From Pardosa pseudoannulata (Eukaryota > Arthropoda > Arachnida > Araneae > Lycosidae): 64,000 nt of DNA. This document shows, piece by piece, positions 47,521 to 60,499 of the stretch. Both the position numbers and the translations under genes were made by a program. The stretch is from the NCBI GenBank assembly GCA_032207245.1, contig CM063504.1:23168491-23232490 (forward strand). Direction: 5' to 3'. The notes under the pieces are model-generated. The model saw only the letters and a list, made by a program, of their open reading frames with translations, was not told where the DNA came from and ran no database searches. Position 1 is the first letter of the stretch, and the number at the start of each line of letters is the position of its first letter.

Positions 47521-48490
47521 ATTTACAGTTTACCTTCTGCATGTATTTTTTAACACTTGAAACAAGAAATTGTTAAGTTAGTCAAAGTATTTAGTTTTGA
47601 CTCTATATCAATATATTTCATATATTTATCAGGTGTATTTATAATTGACATGGTCCAAGGTTCGATCCCCGGGCTGGGCAAGGTTGAACTCAGCGTTTCA
47701 GCTAGGCAAGGTTCAACTGGGCAACTCAGCGTTTCATCCCTTCAGTGGGTAGATGAACTGAGAACCAAGCGTGCTTGGGAACTAAACACTGCGGGTTCAC
47801 CGTAAGATTGACCACCTAACTGGAACATATGCTCCACAGGGCCCTTGGTCCCCTAGGGGCTGTTGCGCCGAGAAGTTTAGTTATTTATAACTGACATTGA
47901 ATTCGTATATATAAAGACAATTTGTAGTTTAATACAACAACAACAACAAAAAATGAAAAAAATCCATCTGATCTGAAAGAGAAGTGATCAGTTTATGGGA
48001 AAGAGTTAAACATGTAAAGTACAAAGAAAGTTTTTGTATGAAATCTTGTATATAATTTTATATTTTTATAATTTCTCCAGAGAGTATTTTTAAGGAAGCA
48101 CTGAAACTGGCGACAATTGCTCTCACTGAAAAATTGAACATTACAGTTATTTACAGTTTACCTTCTGAATGTATATTTTAACACTTGAAACAAGGAATTG
48201 TTAAGTTAAACAAACTATGTAGTTTTGATTCTATATCAATATATTTCATATATTTATCATGTGTATTTATAATTTACATTGAATTCATACATACAAAGAC
48301 AATTTTTGGTTTGATTAAAAAAAAAAAATCAAAATAATCCATCAGACTAAGGGAGAGAGTTAGGCATGCAAAATACAAAGGAATTTTTGTATAAAATCTT
48401 GTATATAATTTTATATTTTTATAATTTCTCCAGAGAGTATTTTTATGAAAGCCCTGAAACTGGCGACTATTGCTCTCACTGAAAAACAGA
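47521..48490. repeat. Tandem duplication, unit A (SINE-bearing) and unit B (SINE-free)
   Basis: Unit A begins near 47521 and unit B near 48149, both with TTTACAGTTTACCTTCTG. They are collinear through TTAACACTTGAAACAAG, TTCTATATCAATATATTT, AAATCTTGTATATAATTTTA and TTTCTCCAGAGAGTATTTTT to GCTCTCACTGAAAAA (about 48135 and 48487). Without the SINE the units are about 350 bp. Each contains a splice-acceptor-like TTTCTCCAG followed by a short open patch. Confidence 0.92.
47636..47897 (+). mobile_element. Second SINE family: 5'-truncated tRNA-derived SINE with 16-bp target duplication
   Basis: The body is 47652-47881. It starts right at a pol III B box (GGTTCGATCCCCGGG) on the plus strand, with no A box, so it is truncated at the 5' end. 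The body contains an internal duplication (GGCAAGGTTGAACTCAGCG and GGCAAGGTTCAACTGGGCAA) and a GC-rich 3' part (CCCTAGGGGCTGTTGCGCCG). TATTTATAATTGACAT (47636-47651) and TATTTATAACTGACAT (47882-47897) match at 15 of 16. Unit B of the surrounding duplication has the empty site TATTTATAATTTACATTG. Confidence 0.88.
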
Positions 48491-48727
48491 ACTTGCTCTT
48501 TTGCTTTGTCAAAATTACTCAAGTCTCATCTGAAAGACGTAAAACCTGATATTGTTAAAAGAGAAGTTCATTTTTCTTTGCTGATCGGAAAGAAGCATGA
48601 AATGCTCACGCGGAAAATTAAAAATACATATAAGGAAAATAAATCGGTTCTCACACACATAAATAAAACTTATTATAACATCTATCACGTATTTAAACGA
48701 GTGAATACGTTTAAGAAAAGGAGGTAG
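48425..48727 (+). other. Weak exon-like patch after an acceptor
   Basis: After TTTCTCCAG (about 48433) an ATG frame of 34 codons begins MKALKLATIALTEKQN. A longer overlapping frame (48470-48727) is Lys-rich and continues beyond the duplication. The first 16 or so codons are shared with unit A, where the ATG is changed. No family recognised and no donor site placed. Confidence 0.18.
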
Positions 48728-50269
48728 CATCTAAATAGCCATTTCGCATAGGTTATTATCCGTAATGTTCAATGTTCATCCTCCTCGTAAAAATAACTCC
48801 GATCTTTGATTTGCCAGAAGAAAGTTCGTGAATTTTTACTCAACAACACGCGTAACGTACAGACAGTGGGAGCAAATTGGTTGCATCACTGAAGGAAGCT
48901 GTCACAACCTGCTCAAACACGTAAGAAGTCAGTTAATGCCTACGCTTTGTACGCCCACTTAGAAACCTTAGAGAGTCATGCCACCGATAGCAACACGATT
49001 CTCTAACGAGGAACTGTAAATTTCATTTCTCTCTGTTGAGTTCGATATAATTCGGATTTACCGTGTAATTACCTTGGTAGACCGGCAGACAGAAGATGGA
49101 AAATAATATTCTATGAAGTCTCAATGGTTATTGAAGAAACGGATGTCGTATAGACATACGTAGTATGAAATGTTCAGGGAGACTGACTTTTCAATTCTCC
49201 TTCTTCCTCGGCTACAATCGTGAGGCATAAAACGCTATTGAGTTTTGTCTAATGACGATACTCTGCAATCTTGCAACCCTTGGATTAAAAGGAACGAGGT
49301 TTACAAAAGGTAAAAACAGTTTATAAAAGTATTCTGAATAAGAACGTAAAAAAAAGTACACACATATATTTCGAATAACAGCTACTTTAAAATTCCTATA
49401 GAATTTCCTTACATTCTTAGGCATACAAGACGCGTCCGGTTTTGCACTCGGATACATCGTCTCTATTTCTCTACATGAACTGCCTCTGTCCGGTGATATG
49501 GGGATAATTAACACCAAAATGTAGAAGTTGTACCACTGTTAAAAACATTCTCATATTCTAAAACGAGGAATCTGTAAATTGTAGATAAGTAATACCAGGT
49601 TGAATGAGAACCATTATTATAAACACAATTAAACAGCAACAAACTAATTCATATTTTATAAAATATTAATTCTCATTCTCTTATAATTGCAAAGTTCTAT
49701 TTAGTTATGTGACAAAAGTATTCTTTCTCCTAATAATATATTATTAGTTTTACTAATAGAAATGGCTTAATGTATGAGGATAAGATGCAATCTTTTGATA
49801 ATTCAGAATGTGTTGCCACAAATCAACAGCGATTACCGATAAAGATCAATAATCTGGAGATTGATTTTCATCACACACAATGACCTCAAGCCCTAGAAAA
49901 CTGTTGGATAAATATTAAAATAGACTACAGATTAATCCATTCAACATAAAAAAAGGAAGAAATCTGATCGGTTAATAGTTTGAATATACGAGTAAAGAAA
50001 TAAACTGATCGAATAGATTGTTATTAATAACATGCATAACTAACATCAATTCAGCGTCAGGCCGTGAACCATATAACTAGCTTTTAAATGCTTATTAATT
50101 ATAATTTATAACACCTCTTAATGTAATGAAGTTCCGTAACAGATGAGATGGTCAAAGAATCATTAAAAAACACGGGCGACACCATGTGTTAAAATAGGTC
50201 TGGAAGGGCTATAGAAAGAAAAGTAAAAATAAAAAAAAAAGAGTCAAATATCGTGCATTTCGAAAGACA
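48728..50269. other. Non-coding DNA with scattered balanced patches
   Basis: 48780-49020 is balanced, and a short plus-strand frame there reads KKSVNAYALYAHLETLESHA before a stop, protein-like but without context. 49410-49500 on the minus strand has a short open patch ending at a donor-like AAT|GTAAGG (about 49408). Neither gives a gene model. Confidence 0.3.
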
Positions 50270-50450
50270 CCGACAACTGCCACTTAAGAGAGCCTACAAT
50301 CATAAGGCCGTGATACGGCCCCGGGGTGGCAGGGTGTTTTAATATACGCTGAATCGACCCTGACAGGATAGGCCCCCTCTGCCTCGTAACCATCAAATGC
50401 CTGGGTGTGGAAACACGTGCTTCCCTTCGGGCATTCAAGAAGTTCATGAA
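50270..50450. other. GC-rich island, unassigned
   Basis: About 180 bases with markedly higher GC than anywhere nearby, containing GCCGTGATACGGCCCCGGGG, a CACGTG E-box-like word (50416) and a 67-codon minus-strand frame. GGCCGTGATACGGCC is a short palindromic hairpin (50305-50319). It may be a conserved exon, a regulatory element or a processed RNA fragment. I cannot tell which. Confidence 0.45.
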
Positions 50451-52581
50451 TTATTCAAAAGAATCCCGTCTCTAGCTTTTATATTCCCCCCTCCGGTCTC
50501 AGGATTCATCTCCAGTTGAAATTAAATTGAAATAGAAAGAGAGGTTTATTGGAAATCACTAGCTTTCATAAGAACGGAATTTATAATGGAAGGAATAGCC
50601 GTTTGGTAAATGGATTAGAATAAAACTAAATTGTGTGTGTGTGTGCGTGCATTGCAAATTCCCCCCCCCCATATTTCCATAAAATGAGGGATAAAGGGCA
50701 ATAACCAAGTTGCAACAATATTTAACGGCTGCAGAAAAACTGCTATAAAATTGTTAGAAAATCAAAATTATAAACACTTATTTTTCTGCAGTTTAAATGC
50801 TAAAAAGGTAAATTTTTTCTTTTAAAAATCTAAATGATGATTGCGAAAAAAAACATCGACAGATGTTTTTTTCTTGTTACATGTCATTGAGGTATTAATA
50901 TTTTCCTCCCATAGCAGATTGAATTTCGACAAGCTATCGCTAGCTTGTTACTTTTATTTTCCCAGTTAAACGTCATCAAAAAGCAATATTTTTTACATCA
51001 ATAACGAATGACAATGTATTTAAATGTCGCTACACAACTTGACTTTGAAAAAAAAAGTGATAAGGTAAAAGATCTGTTACGATTAAAATTAAATAAAGAA
51101 AGCAGAACATTTGTGTTAAAAACTTTATTCCGTTGAAATATTTCGAGATTCATCTTGCTTTATAAGTTTTTTTTTCTACAAGTTTGTTTTCTGATCATTT
51201 AAACAGTTAAATTAAATCTTAAAAGTTAACAATGTAGTGATTTTAAAGTTATAAAACATGTCACGGAATAAAGTAGAAGGTAGAAAGAAGTAAAAAATAA
51301 TATTTAGATATATCTTATTTCTGAAGTGGTTTTCCAGAATTTAGTTTACTTATCCTTAAAAATCCCAATACAAAAATAAAGGAGTAAGATAAAATAATAA
51401 CAATATCAACAAGGTAATAATTTACAAAGGCAAACAACAGGCAGAGATTTCGAAACTTGTCTGAATAGAAATGCCTCACACGCTTAGAAAATCTTATTTA
51501 AAGTTGGGACAAAAGTATAGCGTATGCTTTAAAATATTCACTAAACAAACTTTTATGGTTTCATAATTTTTACGAAAGAATACTATATGTAAATATTGTG
51601 TACATTTCTCCTGCGGTGTGACTCTTTAGACATAGATGTGAATATTTTGAGTTAAGTTCGGAAAGGTGGAATGTTCGATGAAAATGACAACCTTGAAAAT
51701 TTTGAGGCTATTATAATTCAACACTTTTTACACAACATGGAATAGAGACCAGAGAAGCTATATAAACATTCATAAATCATCCTCTTCCGCGTGAACTGCG
51801 AAAGCTTCGTTAAAATATACATTTCTATCCCAACATCCCGATAATGATGCGGCACTGTAACAAACAATTTATCCACCTGTGGCGCAGTATATCAACTAAG
51901 TCAACACATCTCCAGTCTCTGGAACAGAAACCAAAATAAATTTATCTTTTTTCGCCGGAACTTTGACCTCAGTAGACATAACGCAGAAGTCACAGAGGCA
52001 AATGTTTGATTTAGTAAGAAGTTGTTTCAATGCTTCAGGTAATCATATGCTGTTGAAAATCAACACAGTCTGATGACGAAGAAGAAATTTACATTCAGAT
52101 GCACGTGCTAAAGTTTATATATTTTAATGAATTTTTTTATGCTGACTTGTAAATAGAACTTATAAACAGAAGGCGATAAATTTAAAACATTAAAACTATT
52201 TTTTAATACCGTAATGATAATATTGACTGGATTTAAAACATCATTTTGTGAACAGCTGTAAATATTAAACTATAAATAACAACAATAATTTTACATAAAC
52301 TTAATTGAAATCGAGGTAAAGGAGCAGTACAGTTGATTTTAAGAAATAGAATGGTTGAAATTTATGTTCTTCAAAATATTTCTCAACATGGCCATGTAGT
52401 AATTCCCAGATAGAAAAATTTTAAGATGTATTAGATTTCATGGACTATGTATAATTCAGTTAAATATGTAAGAGACAAAGTAATATTCAGTTAATTTAAA
52501 AAGTAATAACACCTTTAAGAAAATTGACAGTCAATTGAATAAAATATTTTATTCAGCCTAATTTAATAAAACAATACAATG
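50451..52581. other. AT-rich non-coding DNA
   Basis: A short (GT)n and a C10 run (50634-50670). The rest is featureless, with no frame worth naming. Confidence 0.5.
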
Positions 52582-53068
52582 TTCTAGTCCAGGGATGAGC
52601 AAATCCGCCGGAAGGTTTTATACGACCAGCTGATAGAATTTTAAGTTGCCGGTCCGAGGCAAATTAAAAGAAATATATATTTATACGTTATATAGCCGCC
52701 TTTTCTACTTTGCTTAAATATTATATTCCAAATTTATTATCTCACTCCCAGATCAGCGGTATATTTGCTTCTTATATGTGAACAAGTGTTTTCAACTTTG
52801 AACCTTAGAAAGAATAATTTCAGAAGTAGGCTGACAAATGAGCATTTAGCATCGTTCCTTAAAATCAGTACATCTCACTTCGAACCTCAGTACAAGAAAC
52901 TTTTAAAAATGAAATCGCAATTTCATTCACCTCATTAACGTATTTAAACCATTAGGTACTTGTATATTGCTTTTAAAATTTTAGAAAAATTTATCTTGGC
53001 CCGCGAAATTTATTTTCTTTCGATTTTTGGCACGCTGCCGAGAAAGTGTGTCCATCCCTGTTCTAGTC
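52582..53068 (+). mobile_element. Internally deleted hAT element, copy B, with perfect 8-bp target duplication
   Basis: The element is 52590-53060, from CAGGGATGAGCAAATCCGCC to a right end whose complement reads CAGGGATGGACACACTTTCT. TTCTAGTC flanks it exactly on both sides (52582-52589 and 53061-53068), the 8-bp duplication expected of hAT. It aligns with copy A at 38696-39381 apart from the SINE and a few small indels. It carries the unbroken SINE target CCGAGGCAAATTAAAAG at about 52653. Confidence 0.95.
52753..52938 (+). pseudogene. hAT transposase C-terminal fragment, copy B
   Basis: Same 61-codon frame and stop as copy A, encoding CEQVFSTLNLRKNNFRSRLT and the following EHLASFLKIS segment, with a D-to-N change right after RLT and a few others. 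The upstream catalytic domain is missing, as in copy A, so the deletion predates both insertions. The element depends on another hAT copy for movement. Confidence 0.8.
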
Positions 53069-56000
53069 AAACGATATAAGAATTATCGCCCATCATGAAA
53101 ACTAATCAATCAATTACAATTGTAGTGATTATATTTGATTGAGAGGGCTACAATGACTTGCTGTTTGCGAGTTTATTAAAATAGAACTATATTTTTTTGC
53201 TCCAAAGTATCCAAGACAACAATAAAATTAGTAAGACCTGTACCCAGCGCAATCTATCCTAGCTATTGGAATACCACCTTTGTGCATCAGTAAATATGCA
53301 TTCATTATTGTAGGAGTAGTATGCATGATCACCTACCTATAATCAAAACATAGGTGACAAACTAAATAGTAGGCGTGTACATCAAACTATTAGATCATAA
53401 TGTTTTTTAAATATGGAAAAGACACGAAGTTAAAAAAATAGATTTTCAGATAATAACTCCGTTAGATAGTTAAACAAATTCAAATATAAGATTTTGTGAT
53501 TAAAATTTGTTTGTAAAAGAATTTCTTTGATGTATCCAAAACTAATTTTATTTACAATTTAGAAAAAAATTAAAAGATGCCTGTCTTGGAATGAACTTTT
53601 TACAGACGTTTCTGCACAGCTTACATTAAACCTCTTTGTGTTTTGTTTCAATCACTGATTTTTTTTAAAAAGTTTCTATAAAAAATTCTCCCATTTGTTT
53701 ATCATTACATCTTTGCTTAAAAAATCTCGCCAAATTATGAGTAATCGGCACTTTAAAAAAAAAATTTAATTTCATAATTAAAAAAAACCTTGAAAAAACT
53801 TTAAATATATATTAATTAAAAATATTGTTAATTTATTAAAATAAAAAGCAAGAGAAAAAGAGTTTATTTCATGATAACTACGAAAAGTATATTCTCCAAA
53901 AAATATCACTCGAAAAAAAAAAACTAAAATTACATCAGAAAAGGGAAAGAAAATGTGTTTATTTAATCATAACTTATGAACGTCTGTTTTTATATTTCGG
54001 GGCGAAAAAATGCAGACACATTAAAAACAGGAATAAAAAGTTTTAAATTAATAGTGATAAACGAGTTTATTTAATCCCAAGTAATAAAAAAATAGTGTTG
54101 CCATATTTTATCCACCCAAAAAATTTCTCCGACAAATGACAAATACCTCCGAGAGAAAGCTCTCCCTTTTTTTCATACTGTAGCTCTTAAAAGCTCTAAA
54201 CATGTTATTTTGATGAGCACTTAATCTACGCTACTGAGCCCAGATAGCCACTTATGCTCGTTACACTTGAAGAAGCATGAGTCATTGTAGACCCATTTAC
54301 GCTACCATCTCCATCAATGAAATACGTAGCGAAATCACATGGGTACAAAACGACCACATATAAATAATATTAACAAAGCGACCACCTACATATACAAGTC
54401 GGCGAAGACCGAGCATTTCTTCATAAATATGCCCGAAAGCTTTTAAAAAGAGAGAAAGAACAATGATAGCATGGCGACAACGATGCTTTCTTTCGTTGCC
54501 GAAGAAAAGAATAAAGGTACAAAACAAAAGCGATTACTTTCGTTTAAGTTGAAAAGAAGAAAACTATTTTTTCTGTGAAGAACGTAAACGGGCGTGCAAA
54601 CAGTCTTTGTTTATAATAGAAACGATTTGGTTGAGCGAATACAGCACGTTTGTTCCATTCCTTGACCGAATTCTGGGGACTAGCCTAAAGAAAGTATGAA
54701 TGAAATGACATCTCTACAAATACACACTTTCGGGATTATTCTGATGTCACGCTTGTAAGCAAAGCTAAGAATAAGGGGGGTTGGAGGTTTACAGCGAAAA
54801 CGTTTCTTTGAACCTTCTTGGTGTGCATTTAAGAACCTATTTTAAGTAACTTGTTAATATATCATTTGTAAGGAAATGCTTGACTTTAATTGAAGGAGTA
54901 TTATCGGAGAGAATAAAAAAGATAGGAAGACAGTAGTTGATGATGAATATTTTTATTCATCAGTTACTTCTCAGAGAACTAATTGATTAATTTCAAAGAT
55001 AACGAAAAAATCAATAATTGCGTCTTATCGGTAGTTAAAATCTCCAAGTAAAACTGTTCTTTAAATTCAAAAATAACATGTAAGAAAGTTAAGAATAATC
55101 TATGTGTAATCAAATAATAAATAATATCCAAGTTAATACTTATTTATTCTAAAAGATCATTTATTTTGGGTGAAGTAATATATGTGTGTATATACGTGTT
55201 TGTGTGTGTGCGAGCATTTCTAGAGTTCAGGACGGTTTCTCCATGAAATACTTGGCTTGATAAACTACAGTAAAAGTTTTAATAGTTAAAAGTAATTAAG
55301 ATGTACTAATTGAAAAATTCGTTGATCCTAATCAAACTTTGTAAATTTTGTAAAAATTGTAAATTTTAACAAGACTGATAAACATTGAGCTAAGTAGAAC
55401 AAATCCGTGTGAAAGCTTTTGAAAGCCAGAACTCAAGGAAGAAAAATACGGCTCAAACGATTAAAGATGATTCCGAACGAAAATAAATACTTATGCAAAA
55501 AAGGTATTAGATCTCCCAGACTGTCGAACAAACACCAGGGCATCTATCTGCCTCAAACTCTCTTCTATATTTCACAAATTGAAATTTTAGCTGACATATT
55601 CCTGCAGTTGGTAAACATTTGAAAACAGATGTAAATGTATCCTACAGGAAGTATTCAAATGTTGCACAAACCGTTAATAAAAATGAGTTAAAAATGAGTT
55701 GTTCCGCAGAATTTAGCAACAATAAAGGAGAAACATTTTGCAAGCGATACTGATTTTGCTGTCTAACAGTTTTTCGCCCAGAAGTAGTTCATGAACCCGA
55801 TTGAAACATCATATATCAGAAGTAAACGATCCTCGCTGACATATGACAGCGCCAGAAACACTTCCAACAGGTGCGGTGTCTAAACCAATACCTGCTTGAA
55901 TTAAAAGAGGCCAACGGATCGAATGACATTTTGATACAAGATCCTTCCGCCATCAAAAGTGGCTGGGTCGCCTCAGTCACAGACACAAAGCCACAAATAA

Positions 56001-57022
56001 CCAATCAACGAATCAAAATGTGTCGAAATTCAATTTGTAAATTTATTCGCTTCGTTTGGTGACGAAATTAATGACGAACGGAATACCTTAAGCAGGTGTT
56101 TATCAGATACGCAATCTGATACATTGCTTACTGAAGTTATAACTTATCCACACAAAAAGAAATTTCTAGCTGTATTACTGATACCAAGAGTAGTATGAAC
56201 ATTTTCTTTTAAGTTTCAGGAATAACTACATTTGAGGATCTATAAATACAGAGCTGAATATAACATTCTTGTTATAATGAAAATAGCAATGTACACAGCC
56301 CCAAAAGTAAAATTTTCTTTTTTAGTTTCACACACCTCAAACAGCAACTTTGAGATGACGAGGGGACAAGGGATTTATGAAAGGATCATTAAAGTATTAA
56401 AACTGTCCAGACCAAGTCCTTTGAAGATCTCAAGATATGTAGTTTAATTCCTGGCACCCTATGTTTAGCATTAATTACCTTTGAATGATTTCGGACGAAC
56501 TGTATAGTGCTTGGGAGAAATTAAACGTCTGACTTGATCAGTTGATAATAGTTGCCTGCCACGAATGGGACGATTATAATGAATGTTGAATAATAATGAA
56601 CTTCAGTGTACCTGAACACAGGTAGTAATTATATGTCACAGGTAAGTGAAATCAAACAACACTGAAAACTATAAAACCATCAACTACTGATCATCAATAA
56701 TCGTCTGTTATAATCTGTACTACTCACTGTGCCATCCCCCCCTCTATTTGTGATAGATTTGTGGAAAAAATCTGAATCACGATGTACCGACGTTTATTTC
56801 TAGATAGAGACTAACAAAAAACCCAACCAGAGACTTTTTAGTTGTAGCAGAAAAAATATTCAGTAGATTTTGATAGCTGTCAGTAAAATATTAAAGTAAT
56901 TATGCGAGTATAAGTACGGAAGAGTATATGTTGTAATTTTTTAAATGCACATTTAATAAATTTAACCGTATTTAAGTAACTGCATAATTCCATGTATTTG
57001 AAAACTTTGAAATAACCCTTGT
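53069..57022. other. Non-coding DNA with weak exon-like patches
   Basis: 53069-54120 is AT-rich. 54230-54780 is more balanced and carries a 76-codon minus frame (54297-54527) without a recognised motif. 55800-56060 has overlapping frames on both strands (for example plus LNQYLLELKEANGSND) in balanced sequence but no splice model. No gene is supported. Confidence 0.35.
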
Positions 57023-57297
57023 GCATGTAATAGTGTTTACATTTCGTGGTTTTTGAAGGGCGCCGCGCCCTGTCCATTTTTATTTAACATTGACACGACC
57101 TGCCCTTCTTTTTCCTTTTCAAAATTTGTATAAATTCTGAAATCAATTAAAACCTGAGAAAATGCATTTTTATTCCAAAAAGTACCCTCTCATTTAATAA
57201 AATGTGCACCCAGTCCCTTTTTAATAAAACAATCCTCATTTAATAAAACAAGTCCCCCTGTCCCTTTTTAAAAAACTATGTGAACACTAGCATGTAA
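57023..57297. mobile_element. hAT-type MITE, 259 bp, with perfect 8-bp target duplication
   Basis: The element is 57031-57289. The terminal inverted repeats TAGTGTTTACAT and (complement of the right end) TAGTGTTCACAT match at 11 of 12. GCATGTAA flanks it identically at 57023-57030 and 57290-57297. The interior has a GC-rich left part (GGGCGCCGCGCCC, a palindromic word at 57059) and AATAAAAC/CCCTTTTTAA subrepeats on the right. No coding capacity. The 8-bp duplication and T/CAGTG-type termini indicate hAT ancestry. Confidence 0.9.
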
Positions 57298-59596
57298 TAA
57301 GCATAAATTATTCAAAAACAGTAAAAATAAACCATGTCTTTATAAATATAAAACATTTGAATTTGTAACAGGAAATAAAGAAAAAGAAAATGCAATACAA
57401 ATAGCATTTTTCAAACAAGCTGGCTAATTGTTAAGTTTTATAACATTTTAGATTGTTATTTAAATAGGGGAATTAAAAAAAAATATTTTCGTTCCAGAAT
57501 TTCTACACGATAGTCTAAGCATTACCGAATAAGTAAATAATAACAATTTCAAAAGTTAATACTTTGAAAAATAAGTATGAACATATTTTTAAAAATCTGG
57601 AACATAATCACTCGTTTTTTAAATTAAGAAAATATTCAACAGAAAATACCCTTTGCTTAAATTACTGTACATAAATTTTGTTCAAAAAATAAATAAATAA
57701 AAAAAAAATGTTCAAGGTCTCAAAAAAGTTTTAGCAATTTGGCTTTTTACAAAATATAAATTTTTGTACAAGTTTTTGCAAATTTTAATTCTTTAGTAAT
57801 AAAAATTGCCAGTGGAAAATTTTCGCTTTTCCGTAGTCAATTTATAATTTTTGCAATTTTCGGTAGTTACTGCTGGCAAATTCTAGTAGTTAGCATGTCT
57901 CGACTACTTAAAAAAAGTGGATTAGAGATTCATTTAATATTTAGTTCAAAGAAAGCCTTTTGCTTACAGAATAATACTAAGTAAAATATTTTTAAAGTAA
58001 ACATTACGTAAGTTTTCATTAAACATGTCGTTAAATTTTAAAGAAAAAAAAACTTTCGATTACTGACACGTCAGGAGACTCTTAGGTCAGTATCTATTTC
58101 AAAATTTCAAATTTTTTTTTTATAACATACATGTATTTGGAATGCCTATACATAAATACAGGAAAAAAAATAAAAATGGGCCAAATCATTTAATGCGTAC
58201 ATTAACTTCCTCCCAATAGGAAAGTTTAAGATTATGCTGAAAAATTTCCCTTTTTATGTCTGGAAAACCTTGCAAAATCCGAGCACGTATGTTTCTGATA
58301 AAAATATTAATACTGAATTATAATGGACTCTGTGGTTTTATAGTACACAATTATTTAAAATTGTTCATTGTTATCGGCTAGGAACACTTTTATTTTCAAA
58401 ATTTGCCTTTTTCTATGCTCATCCAATAACCAGGAAACAAGCTGACAGTAGAATGCCCATTTTAGGACGCAAGAATATTTGGCAACATTAAAACAGTGAG
58501 TTTGAGATCCTTTGTTGGAGTACATAAACATTCTTAACGATAGATGCTGTAAGCTGAACTGGTTAGGCAGATCATCTATATATAGGACAGCGGTACTTCA
58601 TTTGCAATTACTCCCTGATGCCTATTGTTAAAAGTCTTATTTATCATTCAGGGAAAGTCGATGCTGCTGCCTTCCATCAATTCTACTAAATGCAGTCACC
58701 GATTGTTAAATGATGTATGATTGATGCTGTCATTTCGAGGACGTGTAAGGCATAGAATAACTAATCCCTCATTTGTATCCTGCAAAAATATATTTCAAAG
58801 ATTTGAATATGAATGTCAGGTAATTCAATAATAAAATTTAACATAAATTATTTCTATTCTGTTAACTCCGTAAAATGTGAGCTGTATTAATGATCAATAA
58901 GTATGGTACGTGGTTTCAATACAAACTTCAGAACTCTTCAGAAAGAGCATGGAATTTTTTAGGCGTATCTCTGTAATAGCTTGCTTCCTCTAGCTATAAA
59001 TCTTCAACTAAAAACGTTACCTTCAGGCAATTAGGTAATATACAACTACAAACAAAATGCTAAAATAAAAAAAAATTATATATACATCTAAAGACTTCCA
59101 CAAAGCTCCGTGTTTTCCTGCATAATACAAGCATAGAAAATTTCACCTGCAAACCAATGAACTCAATGGCTCATTGATGAGTTAATAGCAACAAGTTTAA
59201 CTACAATAAAGAGACAGATGAAGTAACTGCATTTATTCCAATAAAGGAAAATTGTATGACATCGAGGAAGTTAAAAAAAAATAACATGCATGAAGTAATA
59301 ACCGAAAGACTAACGATACCAGAAAAGATCGGCAAAAGGTCTTTTCATTCATAATTGTTAAGCAGCTATTATCGTGACTAGGCAATCTCATTTTACCCAT
59401 ATACGAATGAATCCACGAAGGTGAATTCCAGGCTAGAACAGAGAGAGATTCAATTCACGCGAGTAAAAGTAGAATAGAGAAAATTAGAAAAGTGCAGAGA
59501 ATTCCTGGTTTAACTTCTGTTTGATTGGTAACATTGGAAAACGTGTAAGTCAAGTGTTTTTTGGATTTAATTTTCAGTACTCAATATTTAACTTCA
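57298..59596. other. AT-rich non-coding DNA
   Basis: Homopolymers and short frames only. The stretch 58420-58760 is slightly more balanced but unassigned. Confidence 0.5.
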
Positions 59597-60499
59597 TATA
59601 AACAGGGTACTAACTGATTACAAAGTTAGGACTTATACCATGAAGGGCAAAAAAGTTAATTTAATATTTAATAGATAAGTTTTATGAAAGTTTACGGCAA
59701 AAAAGGGTTCTAAATATAATAAGCTATAAGTGATAAAAAAGGCAAAAATTCAGGATATTTTTTAAGACATTAGGTATAATAAAACACATGTTGTTTTATT
59801 TCTTTTTCGACATTAGGTTCTGCTACCAAAATAATTTTAAAGGTAATAAAATTATATAAAACACAAAAAGATGCCCCTTTTTAAGATTAAGAGACTGCAT
59901 TAAACGATAACCTTGTATAAAATGCTGAAAGTCACACATATATTTTAACTCGTTGTAGTGTCTTACAAGAGTAAAATAAAAAATATTCTTCAACACTCTT
60001 TATAAAGAACCACTGTAAAATTTTAGCGATGACAAAATAAACAGGGAACTAACTGATTGCAAAGTTAGGACTTATCCCATGAAAGGTAAGAAGATTAATT
60101 TCATATTTAATAGATAAATATGCAAGTTTACAGGTGAAAAATAGAATACTTAATATAATAAACTATAAGTGCATGCATAATAAAAACGTTAAAATATTCA
60201 AGATAATTTTTAAGTCATTAGCTATAATAAAACACATTTTGTTTTATTTATTTGTCGACATTAGGAACTGCTACAAAAGTAATTTTTGAAGGTAATAAAA
60301 CTATATACAATACAAAAAGAAGCCTCTTTTTAAGATTAAATTTAAGAGATTGCATTAAAAGATAACCCTATATAAAATGCTGAAAGTCACACATATTTTT
60401 AACTCTTTCTAATGTTACAAGAGTAAAATAAAAAAAAATAATATTCTTAAACATTCTTTATAAAGAATGGCTGTAAAATTTTACCGATGACAAGATAAA
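59597..60499. repeat. Tandem duplication, unit about 440-460 bp
   Basis: AACAGGG-ACTAACTGATT starts at 59601 and 60040. The units stay collinear through AAAGTTAGGACTTAT, TATTTAATAGATAA, AATAAAACACAT, TGCTGAAAGTCACACATAT and TGTAAAATTTTA to GATGACAA.ATAA (about 60036 and 60498). Many substitutions and small indels show it is old. No coding frame or acceptor in either unit. Confidence 0.92.

Noticed and set aside
47652..47700. tRNA gene at the GGTTCGATCCCC box
   Set aside because: There is no A box or acceptor stem upstream. The sequence starts at the T-arm and continues into a SINE body.
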